This document shows, in pieces, positions 34,730 to 43,235 of a stretch of 64,000 bases of DNA. Position 1 is the stretch's first letter, and the number at the start of each line of letters is the position of its first letter. Origin of the DNA: Halovulum sp039180525 (lineage in GTDB: Bacteria; Pseudomonadota; Alphaproteobacteria; Rhodobacterales; Rhodobacteraceae). Location of the stretch: NCBI GenBank assembly GCA_039180525.1, contig JBCDDF010000003.1, positions 62,001 to 126,000 on the forward strand. The letters run 5' to 3'. Both the position numbers and the translations under genes were made by a program. Under the pieces are notes generated by a model. It worked only from the letters and a program-made list of their open reading frames with translations. It was not told the DNA's origin and did no database searches.

Positions 34730-35022
34730 CCCCGCCTCCGCCGCCCACCCGCACTGCGGCAGTGAAACGCCGGATCCTTGTTCTTCAGCCAGCCGATCAG
34801 CCGCGCTAAATGCGGGTGCGCGCGCAGGGCCTCCAGCGTGTTATACGCCCGCGCCAGTTCCGTCTCGCTCAGCACCGCATGGATCTCGTTGTGGCAGATC
34901 TGGTGCAGCCGCACCACCGGCCCGCCTTTGCCGCCGCGCAGCTTGGGTGTCAGGTGGTGCAGGCTCTGCCGCGCATGGGGCGGGATCGGGCGGCCGCACA
35001 GGCCGCAAATCGGGTCGTCCAT
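34726..35022 (-). CDS. Small HNH endonuclease-domain protein
   Basis: A 98-residue protein built around an HNH nuclease motif: CGLCGRPIPPHARQSLHHL holds a CxxC zinc pair and the catalytic His region, and VRLHQICHNEIHAVLS gives the Asn/His part. The C-terminal helices (ALRAHPHLARLIGWLKNKDPAF) are shared by similar proteins in Rhodobacterales. The substrate is unknown; it is not next to phage or restriction genes. ATG 35022 is preferred; an alternative Met 15 codons upstream exists. Confidence 0.78.
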   Translation of the reverse strand: MDDPICGLCGRPIPPHARQSLHHLTPKLRGGKGGPVVRLHQICHNEIHAVLSETELARAYNTLEALRAHPHLARLIGWLKNKDPAFHCRSAGGRRRRG

Positions 35023-35144
35023 GCAAGGCGATATGGCCCGCCGCCGCACCCCGTCACTCCACCACAAGTTTCACACCACCCCTTGCGCCGCGCCCGCGTG
35101 CTTGTTTCAACCAACCCAACGATAAACTCAGGGAGGGGCGGCGG

Positions 35145-37400
35145 ATGCGCAGCGCCAAATTCACCCGTGACGAGGCGCTGGCCTATCACCTGCAGCCTCG
35201 GCCGGGGAAACTGTCGGTCTCGGCCTCCGTGCCGATGGCCACCCAGCGCGATCTCAGCCTGGCCTATTCCCCCGGCGTCGCCGTGCCGGTGGAGGAGATC
35301 GCCGCCAATCCCGGCCTGGCCTATGACTACACGACCAAGGGCAACATGGTGGCCGTCATCTCCAACGGATCGGCGATCCTGGGGCTGGGGAATCTGGGTG
35401 CGCTGGCCTCCAAACCGGTGATGGAGGGCAAGGCGGCGCTGTTCAAACGCTTCGCCGATGTCGACGCCATCGACATCGAACTGGACACCCAGGATGCCGA
35501 CCAGATCGTGCAGGCGGTCAGCCTGATGGGGCCCAGCTTCGGCGGCATCAACCTGGAGGATATCAAGGCGCCGGAATGCTTCATCATCGAACAGCGCCTG
35601 AAAGAGGTGATGGACATCCCCGTCTTTCACGACGACCAGCACGGCACCGCGGTGATCTGCGCCGCCGGGCTGATCAATGCGCTGAAACTCTCGGGCAAGG
35701 CGCTGGCCGACTGCAAGATCGTGCTGAACGGCGCCGGGGCTGCGGGCATCGCCTGCATCGAACTGCTCAAGGCGATGGGCGCGCGGCATGACAATTGCAT
35801 CGTCTGCGACACCAAGGGCGTGATCTATCAGGGCCGGACAGAGGGTATGAACCAGTGGAAATCGGCCCATGCCGTGCCCACGCCCTGCCGGTCACTGGCC
35901 GACGCGATGGAAGGGGCGGACGTGTTCCTGGGCGTGTCCGCCAAGGGCGCCGTGACCCGGGCGATGGTCGCGGCGATGGCGCCCAAACCGGTAATCTTCG
36001 CGATGGCCAACCCCGATCCCGAAATCACCCCCGAAGAGGCGCGCGAGGTGCGCGACGACGTCATCATCGCCACCGGGCGGTCCGACTATCCGAACCAGGT
36101 CAATAACGTGCTGGGCTTTCCCTATCTGTTCCGCGGTGCGCTGGATATCCACGCCCGCGCGATCAACGATGAAATGAAAATCGCCTGTGCCCAGGCGCTG
36201 GCCGACCTGGCGCGGCAGGATGTGCCCGACGAGGTCGCCATGGCCTATGGCCGCAAGCTGGCCTTTGGCCCCGACTACATCATCCCCACGCCCTTCGACC
36301 CGCGGCTGATCCACGTCATTCCGCCCGCGGTGGCGCGCGCGGGCATGGATACCGGTGCGGCGCGGCGGCCGATCATCGATATGGAAGGCTATGAGAACGA
36401 TCTGAAGGCGCGGCTCGACCCGACCGCCTCGATCCTGCAGTCGCTTTACGCGCGCGCGCGGCGCGAACAAGCGCGCATCGTCTTTACCGAGGGCGATGAC
36501 GAACGCGTGGTGCGCGCTGCGGTGGCGTTTCGGCGCGCCGGTCTGGGCCGCCCGGTCGTGGTCGGCCGAGAGGCCGAGGTCCGCGAGATGCTCGCCGCCG
36601 CCGGCATGCCCGAGGCTTTCGCCGACATCGAACTGATCAATGCGTCCACCGTCGATACGCTGGCGTCCTATCGCTCCGCACTTTACGCGCGCCTGCAGCG
36701 CAAGGGGTTCGACCAGCGCGATTGCCACCGGCTGGCCGCGCGCGACCGGCATGTCTTTGCCTCGCTGATGGTCAAGCACGGGCATGCCGACGGCATGATC
36801 ACGGGGGCGACCCGGAAGTCGGCGCAGGTGCTGAAGCTGATCAACCATGTCTTCGACGCGGGCCCGGGCGACGGCGCGGTGGGCGTGACCGCGGTGCTGC
36901 TGGGCGGGCGGGTGGTCCTGATCGCCGACACGCTGGTGCATGAATGGCCCGATGCCCAGGATCTGGCCGACATCGCCGAACGCGCCGCCCAGGTCGCCCG
37001 CGGCCTGGGGCTGGAGCCGCGCGTGGCTTTCGCCAGTTTTTCCAATTTCGGCTATCCGGTCAGCGAACGTGCGGTCAAGATGGCGGACGCGACCAAGGTT
37101 CTGGCCGCCCGCGGCGTCGATTTCGAACATGACGGCGAGATGACCGTCGATGTGGCGCTGAATGCGGACATATTAGAACAATACCCGTTTTGCCGCCTGT
37201 CCGGGCCCGCCAATATCCTTGTGGTTCCGGCGCGGCACTCCGCTTCGATTTCGGTGAAACTGCTTCAGGAATTAGCCGGCGCCACCGTGATCGGGCCAAT
37301 TCTGACCGGGATAGATCGACCGGTGAAAATCTGCTCCATGGGGGCCACGGTCAATGACATCCTGAACATGGCCGTGATCGCGGCCTGCAAGGTCGGCTGA
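35145..37400 (+). CDS. maeB: NADP-dependent malic enzyme with phosphotransacetylase-like domain
   Basis: A 751-residue hybrid malic enzyme that decarboxylates malate to pyruvate with NADP. Residues 1 to about 430 are the malic enzyme, with SLAYSPGVAVPVEEI, VFHDDQHGTAVI and NGAGAAGIACIELL (dinucleotide site). The remainder is a phosphotransacetylase-like domain (EGDDERVVRAA, ITGATRKSAQVLKLI, DTLVHEWPDAQDLA) that in MaeB serves assembly and regulation rather than acetyl transfer. GGGAGGGGCGG precedes ATG 35145. It is monocistronic, followed by the convergent hvrA-like gene. Confidence 0.95.
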   Translation: MRSAKFTRDEALAYHLQPRPGKLSVSASVPMATQRDLSLAYSPGVAVPVEEIAANPGLAYDYTTKGNMVAVISNGSAILGLGNLGALASKPVMEGKAALFKRFADVDAIDIELDTQDADQIVQAVSLMGPSFGGINLEDIKAPECFIIEQRLKEVMDIPVFHDDQHGTAVICAAGLINALKLSGKALADCKIVLNGAGAAGIACIELLKAMGARHDNCIVCDTKGVIYQGRTEGMNQWKSAHAVPTPCRSLADAMEGADVFLGVSAKGAVTRAMVAAMAPKPVIFAMANPDPEITPEEAREVRDDVIIATGRSDYPNQVNNVLGFPYLFRGALDIHARAINDEMKIACAQALADLARQDVPDEVAMAYGRKLAFGPDYIIPTPFDPRLIHVIPPAVARAGMDTGAARRPIIDMEGYENDLKARLDPTASILQSLYARARREQARIVFTEGDDERVVRAAVAFRRAGLGRPVVVGREAEVREMLAAAGMPEAFADIELINASTVDTLASYRSALYARLQRKGFDQRDCHRLAARDRHVFASLMVKHGHADGMITGATRKSAQVLKLINHVFDAGPGDGAVGVTAVLLGGRVVLIADTLVHEWPDAQDLADIAERAAQVARGLGLEPRVAFASFSNFGYPVSERAVKMADATKVLAARGVDFEHDGEMTVDVALNADILEQYPFCRLSGPANILVVPARHSASISVKLLQELAGATVIGPILTGIDRPVKICSMGATVNDILNMAVIAACKVG

Positions 37401-37514
37401 GCGGGTCTTTGCGCTGAAATAGAACGACCGCCGCTATCAATTAAAGAAAAAGACGCGCCGCAAACCCCACATCGGCGCGCCTTCTCCATATCCGATCGCC
37501 CAGAAGGGCGTGGG

Positions 37515-37859
37515 TCAGACCAGCAGATCCTTCTCCGCCTTCCCGCCCTTGATGGCGGCTTTGAACCATTCCGGCTGACGGCCCCGCCCGGACCAGGTCT
37601 GCGAGCTGTCCTTGGGGTTCTTGTACTTCGCCGGCAACGGCGCTTTCTTTGCTGCCGCACCGCGCCGCTTGCGCTTGGGGGCCGGCGCGCCGCCGCCCAG
37701 AACTTCGGCGACCGATACGCCGAATTTCTTGGCCACCGCCTCGATTTCCTTTTGCGCGTCTTTCAGGCGTTTCTGCTCGCGCGCGCTCAATGCCTTTTCG
37801 ACATCCGCCTTAAGCTTCTCCAGCTCTTTGACGGACATCTTAGTCAGGTCGACTTTCAT
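37515..37859 (-). CDS. hvrA: H-NS family DNA-binding protein, HvrA/Spb-like
   Basis: A 114-residue H-NS-type protein. The N-terminal half (about 8-50) is a coiled-coil oligomerisation segment (VKELEKLKADVEKALSAREQKRLKDAQKEIEAVAK). A Lys/Arg/Pro linker leads to the C-terminal DNA-binding domain with YKNPKDSSQTWSGRGRQPEWFKAAI, the alphaproteobacterial H-NS signature. Rhodobacter HvrA of this type regulates photosynthesis and nitrogen-fixation genes together with RegA, whose gene is 3.6 kb away here. The exact paralogue cannot be told from sequence alone. Confidence 0.85.
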   Translation of the reverse strand: MKVDLTKMSVKELEKLKADVEKALSAREQKRLKDAQKEIEAVAKKFGVSVAEVLGGGAPAPKRKRRGAAAKKAPLPAKYKNPKDSSQTWSGRGRQPEWFKAAIKGGKAEKDLLV

Positions 37860-37876
37860 CTGATTTGCCTTTTCAT

Positions 37877-37896
37877 GTCACCTTTGTTCGGGTGAC
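37877..37896. promoter_or_regulatory. Palindrome upstream of the hvrA-like gene
   Basis: GTCACC-N8-GGTGAC, a 6-bp perfect inverted repeat centred about 27 bp upstream of the start codon. It may be an operator or a 5'-UTR hairpin; nothing further supports a specific regulator. Confidence 0.35.
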
Positions 37897-38238
37897 TTAG
37901 GCGACAAGTCCATTTCTGGCAATAGATCGGTTCGCATAAAGGCGCAAAACCGTGCAATTGTCGACGTTTATGCTTGGATTCAAACGATGCCCAACCGCGT
38001 CGGATATCGGCCGCAATACGCGGTGACGTAAACCGAATGCCGCTTCAGTCCTGGATCGCCACCAGGTGTGGCGCCCGGCGATTGCCTTGCATGACTGCGC
38101 CCCGATGTATCGCTCCGATGCTCCAGGGCATTGCCCAACCGCGCCCATCCAACTGGGTTTGCGCAACGGCAAGCGCGGGCCACCGCGCGCGCGGCCGTTT
38201 CGCCGATCGGGCCGCCCGCAGCCGGTAGCGCAAATCGC
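37897..38238. other. Gene-poor spacer
   Basis: About 340 bp between the hvrA-like gene and the next leftward gene. Only short frames with no family features are present, and I see no RNA gene. The left half (to about 37990) is AT-richer than the surroundings and probably carries the hvrA promoter; the right half is GC-rich and could be decayed coding sequence, but no parent gene could be recognised. Confidence 0.4.
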
Positions 38239-38658
38239 TTAATCCGGCGCGCGCGCACGTATTCGATTGTTGCGGGTATTATGTTCCAAATCGACCAACC
38301 CCAGAATTTCCAACACCGGCGGAACGTAATTGGCGAAGCGCCCGCGATAGCCTTTGCGCAGCCCATAATACCCGCCGACCGGATTGCCGTTATCGCGCGC
38401 CCAAGCCTCCAGCGTGCCGGGTTTCACCGGTTTGTCTTCGTCGGCATTGCCCAGCGGCATCCAATCGCCATGGGTGATCAGCATTCCATGGGTGTCCTCT
38501 ATCGCGCGCCATCTATAGGACAGCTCCGTTGTTCCGACGCGCACCATAAGCGCCGCCGCGCCGGAGTCGTGCCAGGCCAGGAATTCCGATCGCCGGGGCG
38601 GCGTTTTCAAAATCCAGGGGTCGTCCGGCGTGCCGGTGCCATAGGTGATCATATGCAT
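38239..38658 (-). CDS. Uncharacterised protein (possibly DUF6855 family)
   Basis: A 139-residue soluble protein of unknown function. It begins MHMITYGTGTPDDPWILKTPP and contains LSYRWRAIEDTHGMLITHGDWMPLGNADEDKPVKPGT, an unusually Trp/Gly/Asp-rich composition, and ends VDLEHNTRNNRIRA. There is no signal peptide or membrane segment. I have a weak recollection that similar proteins are grouped as DUF6855, but I cannot confirm it. It is divergent from a DNA-binding regulator gene 198 bp away, which may control it. Confidence 0.6.
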   Translation of the reverse strand: MHMITYGTGTPDDPWILKTPPRRSEFLAWHDSGAAALMVRVGTTELSYRWRAIEDTHGMLITHGDWMPLGNADEDKPVKPGTLEAWARDNGNPVGGYYGLRKGYRGRFANYVPPVLEILGLVDLEHNTRNNRIRARAPD

Positions 38659-38856
38659 GCCGCACCTGCCTTGCTTGGGGCGTCGCAGTTTAAAAGTGGC
38701 GAAAACCGCTCAAATACGCCGGCGTGGCGCATCAATCTCACGCATATTTCGATATGTGCCATTGTCCCTCCTGGGAATCACCGTTCGGCGTTTCGCTAGA
38801 GTGCTTTCGATACAGTGGGTTATATGAAGTCTGTTGTCTTATTTGAGGATTGATTT

Positions 38857-39465
38857 ATGCGCGCCGCACGATTGTTGCAGATCCTGTTATTGCTGCAAAA
38901 CAGGGGGCGATTGACCAGCGCACAATTGGCCGAGGAACTGGAAGTCACGCGCCGCACCATCCTGCGCGACGTCGACGCCATGACCGAGGCCGGGCTGCCG
39001 GTCCAGGTATTTCAGGGCAATCGCGGTGGGATCGAATTGGGGTTCAACTACCGCACCCGTCTGACCGGCCTGGCGGCGGACGAGGCCGAAGCGCTGGGCG
39101 TGATCCTAGGCGCCACGGTGCAGGCGGTGGCGGCGTTGGATATGGGAAAGGCGGCGGATCGGGCGCGCGCGAAACTGTTGGAAAGCTTTCCCGACAAGGT
39201 CCGCAACCGGGCGCAGCAGGCGCAGGCGCGGTTCCGTTTCGATATTCCCGCGCCGCCGCTCGACCCGCGGGTCGCGGCGCTGGCCCATGCGGTGCGCGAA
39301 CGTAAAACCGTGCGGATCAACGCCCGGTCCGCCGCGCCGCGCGCATTGCAGCCCGAGGCGTTGCTGCAACGGGCCGATGGGTGGTTCGTGATCGACCGCG
39401 CGGGCGACGAGATTGCGCTTGCCGATTGCGGCGATCTGAACGTGTCGGCAAAGACGTTTGACTGA
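38857..39465 (+). CDS. HTH transcriptional regulator (YafY/DeoR-type, short WYL-like)
   Basis: A 202-residue protein with an N-terminal helix-turn-helix (about 3-55: RLLQILLLLQNRGRLTSAQLAEELEVTRRTILRDVDAM), as in YafY-type WYL regulators. The middle is helical. The C-terminal part is much shorter than a full WYL domain (family members are about 300 residues) but keeps a beta-strand-like RKTVRINAR ... LQPEALLQRADGWFVI that resembles the WYL start. It may be a minimal version or a truncated one. GAGGATTG lies ahead of ATG 38857. It is divergent from the uncharacterised 139-residue gene. Confidence 0.75.
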   Translation: MRAARLLQILLLLQNRGRLTSAQLAEELEVTRRTILRDVDAMTEAGLPVQVFQGNRGGIELGFNYRTRLTGLAADEAEALGVILGATVQAVAALDMGKAADRARAKLLESFPDKVRNRAQQAQARFRFDIPAPPLDPRVAALAHAVRERKTVRINARSAAPRALQPEALLQRADGWFVIDRAGDEIALADCGDLNVSAKTFD

Positions 39466-39492
39466 GCGCTGCGGCGCGGGCACGCTCTCGCC

Positions 39493-40689
39493 ATGCCCGC
39501 GCCGCCGCATCCCTCACACAGCGCCGAACGGTTCACCGGCGATCTGACCGCGCCGCCGCCGATCCCGCCCGCGGCCCTGGCCGCAGCGCAGGCGCTGATG
39601 CGGGATGGCGCGCTTTTTCGATATGGCGAACAGGGGGGTGCGGAAAACGCCGCCGCGGCGCTGGAGGCGGAGTTCGCCGAAAGCTTGGGCGCGCGCTACT
39701 GCGTGGCGGTCAATTCCGGCGGCTCGGCGCTGTTTCTGGCGCTCAAAGCCGCGGGCATCGGCCCCGGCGACCGGGTGCTGATCAACGCTTTCACGCTGGC
39801 GCCCGCGGTCAGCGCCATCGTTCATGTCGGCGCGCAACCGGTGCTGGTCGACATAACCCCCGATCTGGTGGTCGACACCGAAGATCTGCGCGCCCGCGCG
39901 CCGGACGCCCAGGCGCTGCTGCTCAGTTACATGCGCGGCCACCTTCCGGATATGGATGCCGTGATGGCGGCCGCCGGCGATATCCCGATCGTCGAGGATT
40001 GCGCCCACGCCACCGGCGCCACCTGGGCCGGACGACCCATCGGCCGCTTCGGCGTCGCGGGATGTTTCAGCGCTCAGGGCTACAAGCATCTGAACGCCGG
40101 CGAAGGCGGCTTCATCGTCACCGACGATGCCGACCTGGCCGCGCGCGCGATCCTGATGTCGGGCTCCTACATGCTCTACGCCCAGCACCGCGCCCGGCCG
40201 GAACAACGGGTGCTGGCGCGCTGGGCGCCGCATATGCCCAACTTTTCCATGCGCATGACCGGCTTGGCGGCGGCCCTGCTGCGGCCCCAGATCGCAGAGC
40301 TGCCCGCCCGGGTCGACCGCTGGCGCGGCATCCACGCCCGCGTGGCCGCCGAACTGGCCGCCGTGCCGGATCTGCGCCTGCCGACATCCGCGCCAGGCGC
40401 CGCCCCGGCACCCACCTCGCTGCAATTCACCCTTGATCGTCCGGGCGCGCAGATCGCCGCCTTCCTCGACCGCGCCGCCGCGCAAGGCGTGGCGATCAAA
40501 TGGTTCGGTCGCCCCGAAGCGGTCGGCTTCACCAGCCGCCCCGACCACTGGGCCTATGCCGCGCAGCCAACCCCGCCAACCGCCGCGCGCATACTCGCCA
40601 ACCTTTGCGATATCCGCCTCCCGCTGGCGCTGACGGATGCCGACGCCGCCCTGATCGGACGGATCGTCGCGCGGGCGGCCGGTGTCTGA
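39493..40689 (+). CDS. DegT/DnrJ/EryC1/StrS family aminotransferase
   Basis: A 398-residue PLP enzyme of the sugar-aminotransferase family. VNSGGSALFLALKAAGIGPGDRVLINAFTLAPAV is the cofactor phosphate region, EDCAHATGATWAGRPIGRFG holds the pyridine-binding Asp, and the PLP lysine is Lys198 in GYKHLNAGEGG. Family enzymes usually aminate keto-sugars for cell-surface polysaccharides, but no sugar-biosynthesis genes are nearby, so the substrate is open. It lies 27 bp downstream of the HTH regulator on the same strand and may be co-transcribed. A pair of inverted dispersed repeats follows it. Confidence 0.87.
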   Translation: MPAPPHPSHSAERFTGDLTAPPPIPPAALAAAQALMRDGALFRYGEQGGAENAAAALEAEFAESLGARYCVAVNSGGSALFLALKAAGIGPGDRVLINAFTLAPAVSAIVHVGAQPVLVDITPDLVVDTEDLRARAPDAQALLLSYMRGHLPDMDAVMAAAGDIPIVEDCAHATGATWAGRPIGRFGVAGCFSAQGYKHLNAGEGGFIVTDDADLAARAILMSGSYMLYAQHRARPEQRVLARWAPHMPNFSMRMTGLAAALLRPQIAELPARVDRWRGIHARVAAELAAVPDLRLPTSAPGAAPAPTSLQFTLDRPGAQIAAFLDRAAAQGVAIKWFGRPEAVGFTSRPDHWAYAAQPTPPTAARILANLCDIRLPLALTDADAALIGRIVARAAGV

Positions 40690-40694
40690 TCTTT

Positions 40695-40728
40695 GCCTCC
40701 GGCGGGAATATTTTGAGAACAAAGAAGC
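40695..40728 (-). repeat. Dispersed GCTTCTT...CCGCCGGAGGC repeat, copy C
   Basis: A reverse-oriented copy of the repeat, reading GCTTCTTTGTTCTC... to GCCGGAGGC on the minus strand, starting 6 bp after the aminotransferase stop. It faces copy D, 42 bp away, so the two could pair into a long hairpin. Confidence 0.75.
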
Positions 40729-40770
40729 CTTAACTCGCGCCAGCACGCTCGGCCAGAGCGCCGCCCCCCA

Positions 40771-40818
40771 GCTTCTTTGTTCCCAAAAAATACTCCCGCC
40801 GGAGGCTCTGAGACCGGC
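40771..40818 (+). repeat. Dispersed GCTTCTT...CCGCCGGAGGC repeat, copy D
   Basis: A forward copy of the same element (GCTTCTTTGTTCCC, an A-run, CTCCCGCCGGAGGC). Together with copy C it fills most of the gap between the aminotransferase gene and recQ. Confidence 0.75.
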
Positions 40819-40942
40819 CACGCGCGATTGCGCCGGAGCGTCCGGGCGGCTAGACTCACTGCAACGAGCAGTCGCAATATCCGGGGCAAACCGGTGGGTC
40901 GCATTTTATTAAAGGTCCTCCCTTTCATTGGGGGGCGTGCAG

Positions 40943-43021
40943 ATGTCACGCGCCCTTGAAAGCCCCGCGCCGGATGCGCGCGCGGTCATGTCCTCCGTTT
41001 TCGGCTTCGACGATTTCCGCCCGGGGCAGGAAGACATCGTCCAGGCCGTGGCGGCGGGGCGGGACGTGCTGGCGATCATGCCCACCGGTGGCGGCAAGAG
41101 CCTGTGCTTTCAACTGCCGGCCTTGCTGCGCGATGGGGTGACGGTTGTGGTCAGCCCGCTGATCGCGCTGATGCGCGACCAGGTCCGGGCGCTGCGCGAG
41201 GCCGGAGTGGCCGCCGGTGCGCTGACCTCCGCCACCGACGCGGAAGAGGCGGAGGAGATCTTTGCCAGGCTCGACGCCGGCACGCTCAAGCTGCTGTACA
41301 TGGCGCCCGAACGGTTGGCGCGCGCCGGTACCGAGCGGCTGCTGCGGCGCGCCAATGTCGCCATGATCGCCGTCGACGAGGCGCATTGCGTCAGCCAATG
41401 GGGCCACGACTTCCGCCCCGATTATCTGGCCATCGGCCCGCTGCGCGCCGCGCTGGGCTGCCAGATCACGGCGTTCACCGCCACCGCCGATGCCGAAACC
41501 CGGGACGAGATCGTCCAGCGGCTGTTTCCCGCCCCGCCGGAGGCTTTTCTGCGCGGCTTCGACCGCCCCAACCTGTTTCTGGAGTTTCAGGCCAAGGCCA
41601 AGCCGCGCGACCAGTTGCTGAACTTCGTCGCCGCGCGGCCGGGCCAGTCGGGCATCGTCTATTGCGCCTCGCGCGCGAAAACCGAAACCCTGGCCGCGGC
41701 GCTGATGGCCGCCGGCCACAGCGCGCTGGCCTATCATGCCGGCCTGGACGCGGACGACCGCCGCCTGGCCGAAACCCGGTTCCAGCGCGAAGACGGGCTG
41801 ATCGTTTGCGCAACGGTCGCGTTCGGCATGGGCGTGGACAAGCCCGATATCCGCTATGTCGCCCATGCCGATCTGCCCAAATCCATCGAGGCGTATTATC
41901 AGGAGATCGGCCGCGCCGGCCGCGACGGTGCGCCGGCGGACACGCTCACGCTTTACGGCCCTGACGATATTCGCCTGCGCCGTGCGCAGATCGACGAAAG
42001 CCTGGCGCCCGATGACCGCAAGGATGCCGATCATGGCCGGCTGAACGCGCTTTTGGGTCTGGCCGAAACCCCCGCATGCCGGCGCCTGGCCTTGCTGTCC
42101 TATTTCGGCGAAACACCCGGCGCCGATTGCGGCAATTGCGATATATGCCGTGACAGGCCGGCGACCTATGACGCCACGCAAGCGGCGCAAAAGGCGTTCT
42201 CTGCCGTCTTGCGCACCGATCAGCGTTTCGGCGCCGGGCATCTGATCGACATCCTGCGCGGCACGACGACGGAAAAGATCCGATCCTGGCGGCACGACCA
42301 ATTGCCCACCTTCGGGGTTGGTCGGGAATTCTCCAAAGCCGAATGGCAGGTGATCTTTCGCCAGCTTCTGGGCCTCGACTACCTGCGCCCCGATACCGCC
42401 CGGCACGGCGCGCTGCGGCTTACGCCCAAGGCGCGGCCGCTTTTGAAAGGTGAGATCGGCCTGACCCTGCGCAAGGCCGCCCTGACCGGCGCCGCGGGCG
42501 CGCGCGCACCGGCCAAGGCCTTGGTCGCCGAAGAGGACGCGACGCTCTTTGCCCAACTCAAGGCGAAGCGCCGCGAATTGGCCGAGGCCGCAAAGGCGCC
42601 GGCCTATGTGATCTTTCCCGATCGTACCCTGATCGAAATGGCGGCGCGCCGGCCGCAGACGCTGGATCAGATGCGCACGGTGCCCGGTGTGGGCGACAAA
42701 AAGCTCGAACGCTACGGCGCCACATTTCTGGCCGTGATCACCGGCGAGACGGAGACGCTGCCGCATCCCGCCCGGCGCCGTCTGGCGGGGCGCGACGCCG
42801 GCCCGGTCTACGATCTTCTGCAGGCCGAACAGGTGCGCCTTGCGCGTGGCGAGACCGGGCTGGAGCCGTTCCTGAATTGCCCCGCCACTACGCTGGCCAA
42901 AATCGCCGCCGCGCGGCCGGCCGATCTGCAGGATCTGGCCGCAATCCAGGGCATGGGCGCGCAAAAGGCGGCGCGTTTCGGCTCTGCTTTCCTGGCGGTT
43001 CTGGCGACTGGCGACGGCTGA
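40943..43021 (+). CDS. recQ: ATP-dependent DNA helicase RecQ
   Basis: A 692-residue 3'-5' helicase acting in recombination and fork repair. The helicase core starts FGFDDFRPGQEDIVQAV, with Walker A PTGGGKS (Lys52) and the DEAH box at 145-148 (VDEAHC). The RQC region has the zinc cysteines (CGNCDIC), and a HRDC-type module with PGVGDKKLERYG and a second similar repeat (IQGMGAQKAARFG) ends the protein, so it may carry two HRDC copies. ATG 40943 has GGGGGGC upstream; a TTG five codons earlier is possible. Confidence 0.95.
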   Translation: MSRALESPAPDARAVMSSVFGFDDFRPGQEDIVQAVAAGRDVLAIMPTGGGKSLCFQLPALLRDGVTVVVSPLIALMRDQVRALREAGVAAGALTSATDAEEAEEIFARLDAGTLKLLYMAPERLARAGTERLLRRANVAMIAVDEAHCVSQWGHDFRPDYLAIGPLRAALGCQITAFTATADAETRDEIVQRLFPAPPEAFLRGFDRPNLFLEFQAKAKPRDQLLNFVAARPGQSGIVYCASRAKTETLAAALMAAGHSALAYHAGLDADDRRLAETRFQREDGLIVCATVAFGMGVDKPDIRYVAHADLPKSIEAYYQEIGRAGRDGAPADTLTLYGPDDIRLRRAQIDESLAPDDRKDADHGRLNALLGLAETPACRRLALLSYFGETPGADCGNCDICRDRPATYDATQAAQKAFSAVLRTDQRFGAGHLIDILRGTTTEKIRSWRHDQLPTFGVGREFSKAEWQVIFRQLLGLDYLRPDTARHGALRLTPKARPLLKGEIGLTLRKAALTGAAGARAPAKALVAEEDATLFAQLKAKRRELAEAAKAPAYVIFPDRTLIEMAARRPQTLDQMRTVPGVGDKKLERYGATFLAVITGETETLPHPARRRLAGRDAGPVYDLLQAEQVRLARGETGLEPFLNCPATTLAKIAAARPADLQDLAAIQGMGAQKAARFGSAFLAVLATGDG

Positions 43022-43235
43022 TGTGGGAATGCGCACATATTCGATTAGGCGCATTCAAATTATGGCAGTTTTGCCCAAACATGGCCACAGATCGGTGAGA
43101 AATGTGACGGGATAGGGGATTCGTTTGTGCTTGTTTGTTCCAATTAAGGCAGCCGTTGGGGTGACAATTTCGGCGTCTTTGGGGGAACGCGTTGGGTGAA
43201 CCGGCGGGGCTGTGCCGTCGGGTAGTGGGGGAAGA

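Noticed and set aside
37980..38366. A 128-codon minus-strand frame between the hvrA-like gene and the uncharacterised gene
   Set aside because: It overlaps the 3' third of the better-supported 38239-38658 gene and its translation resembles nothing I know; most likely a chance frame in GC-rich DNA.
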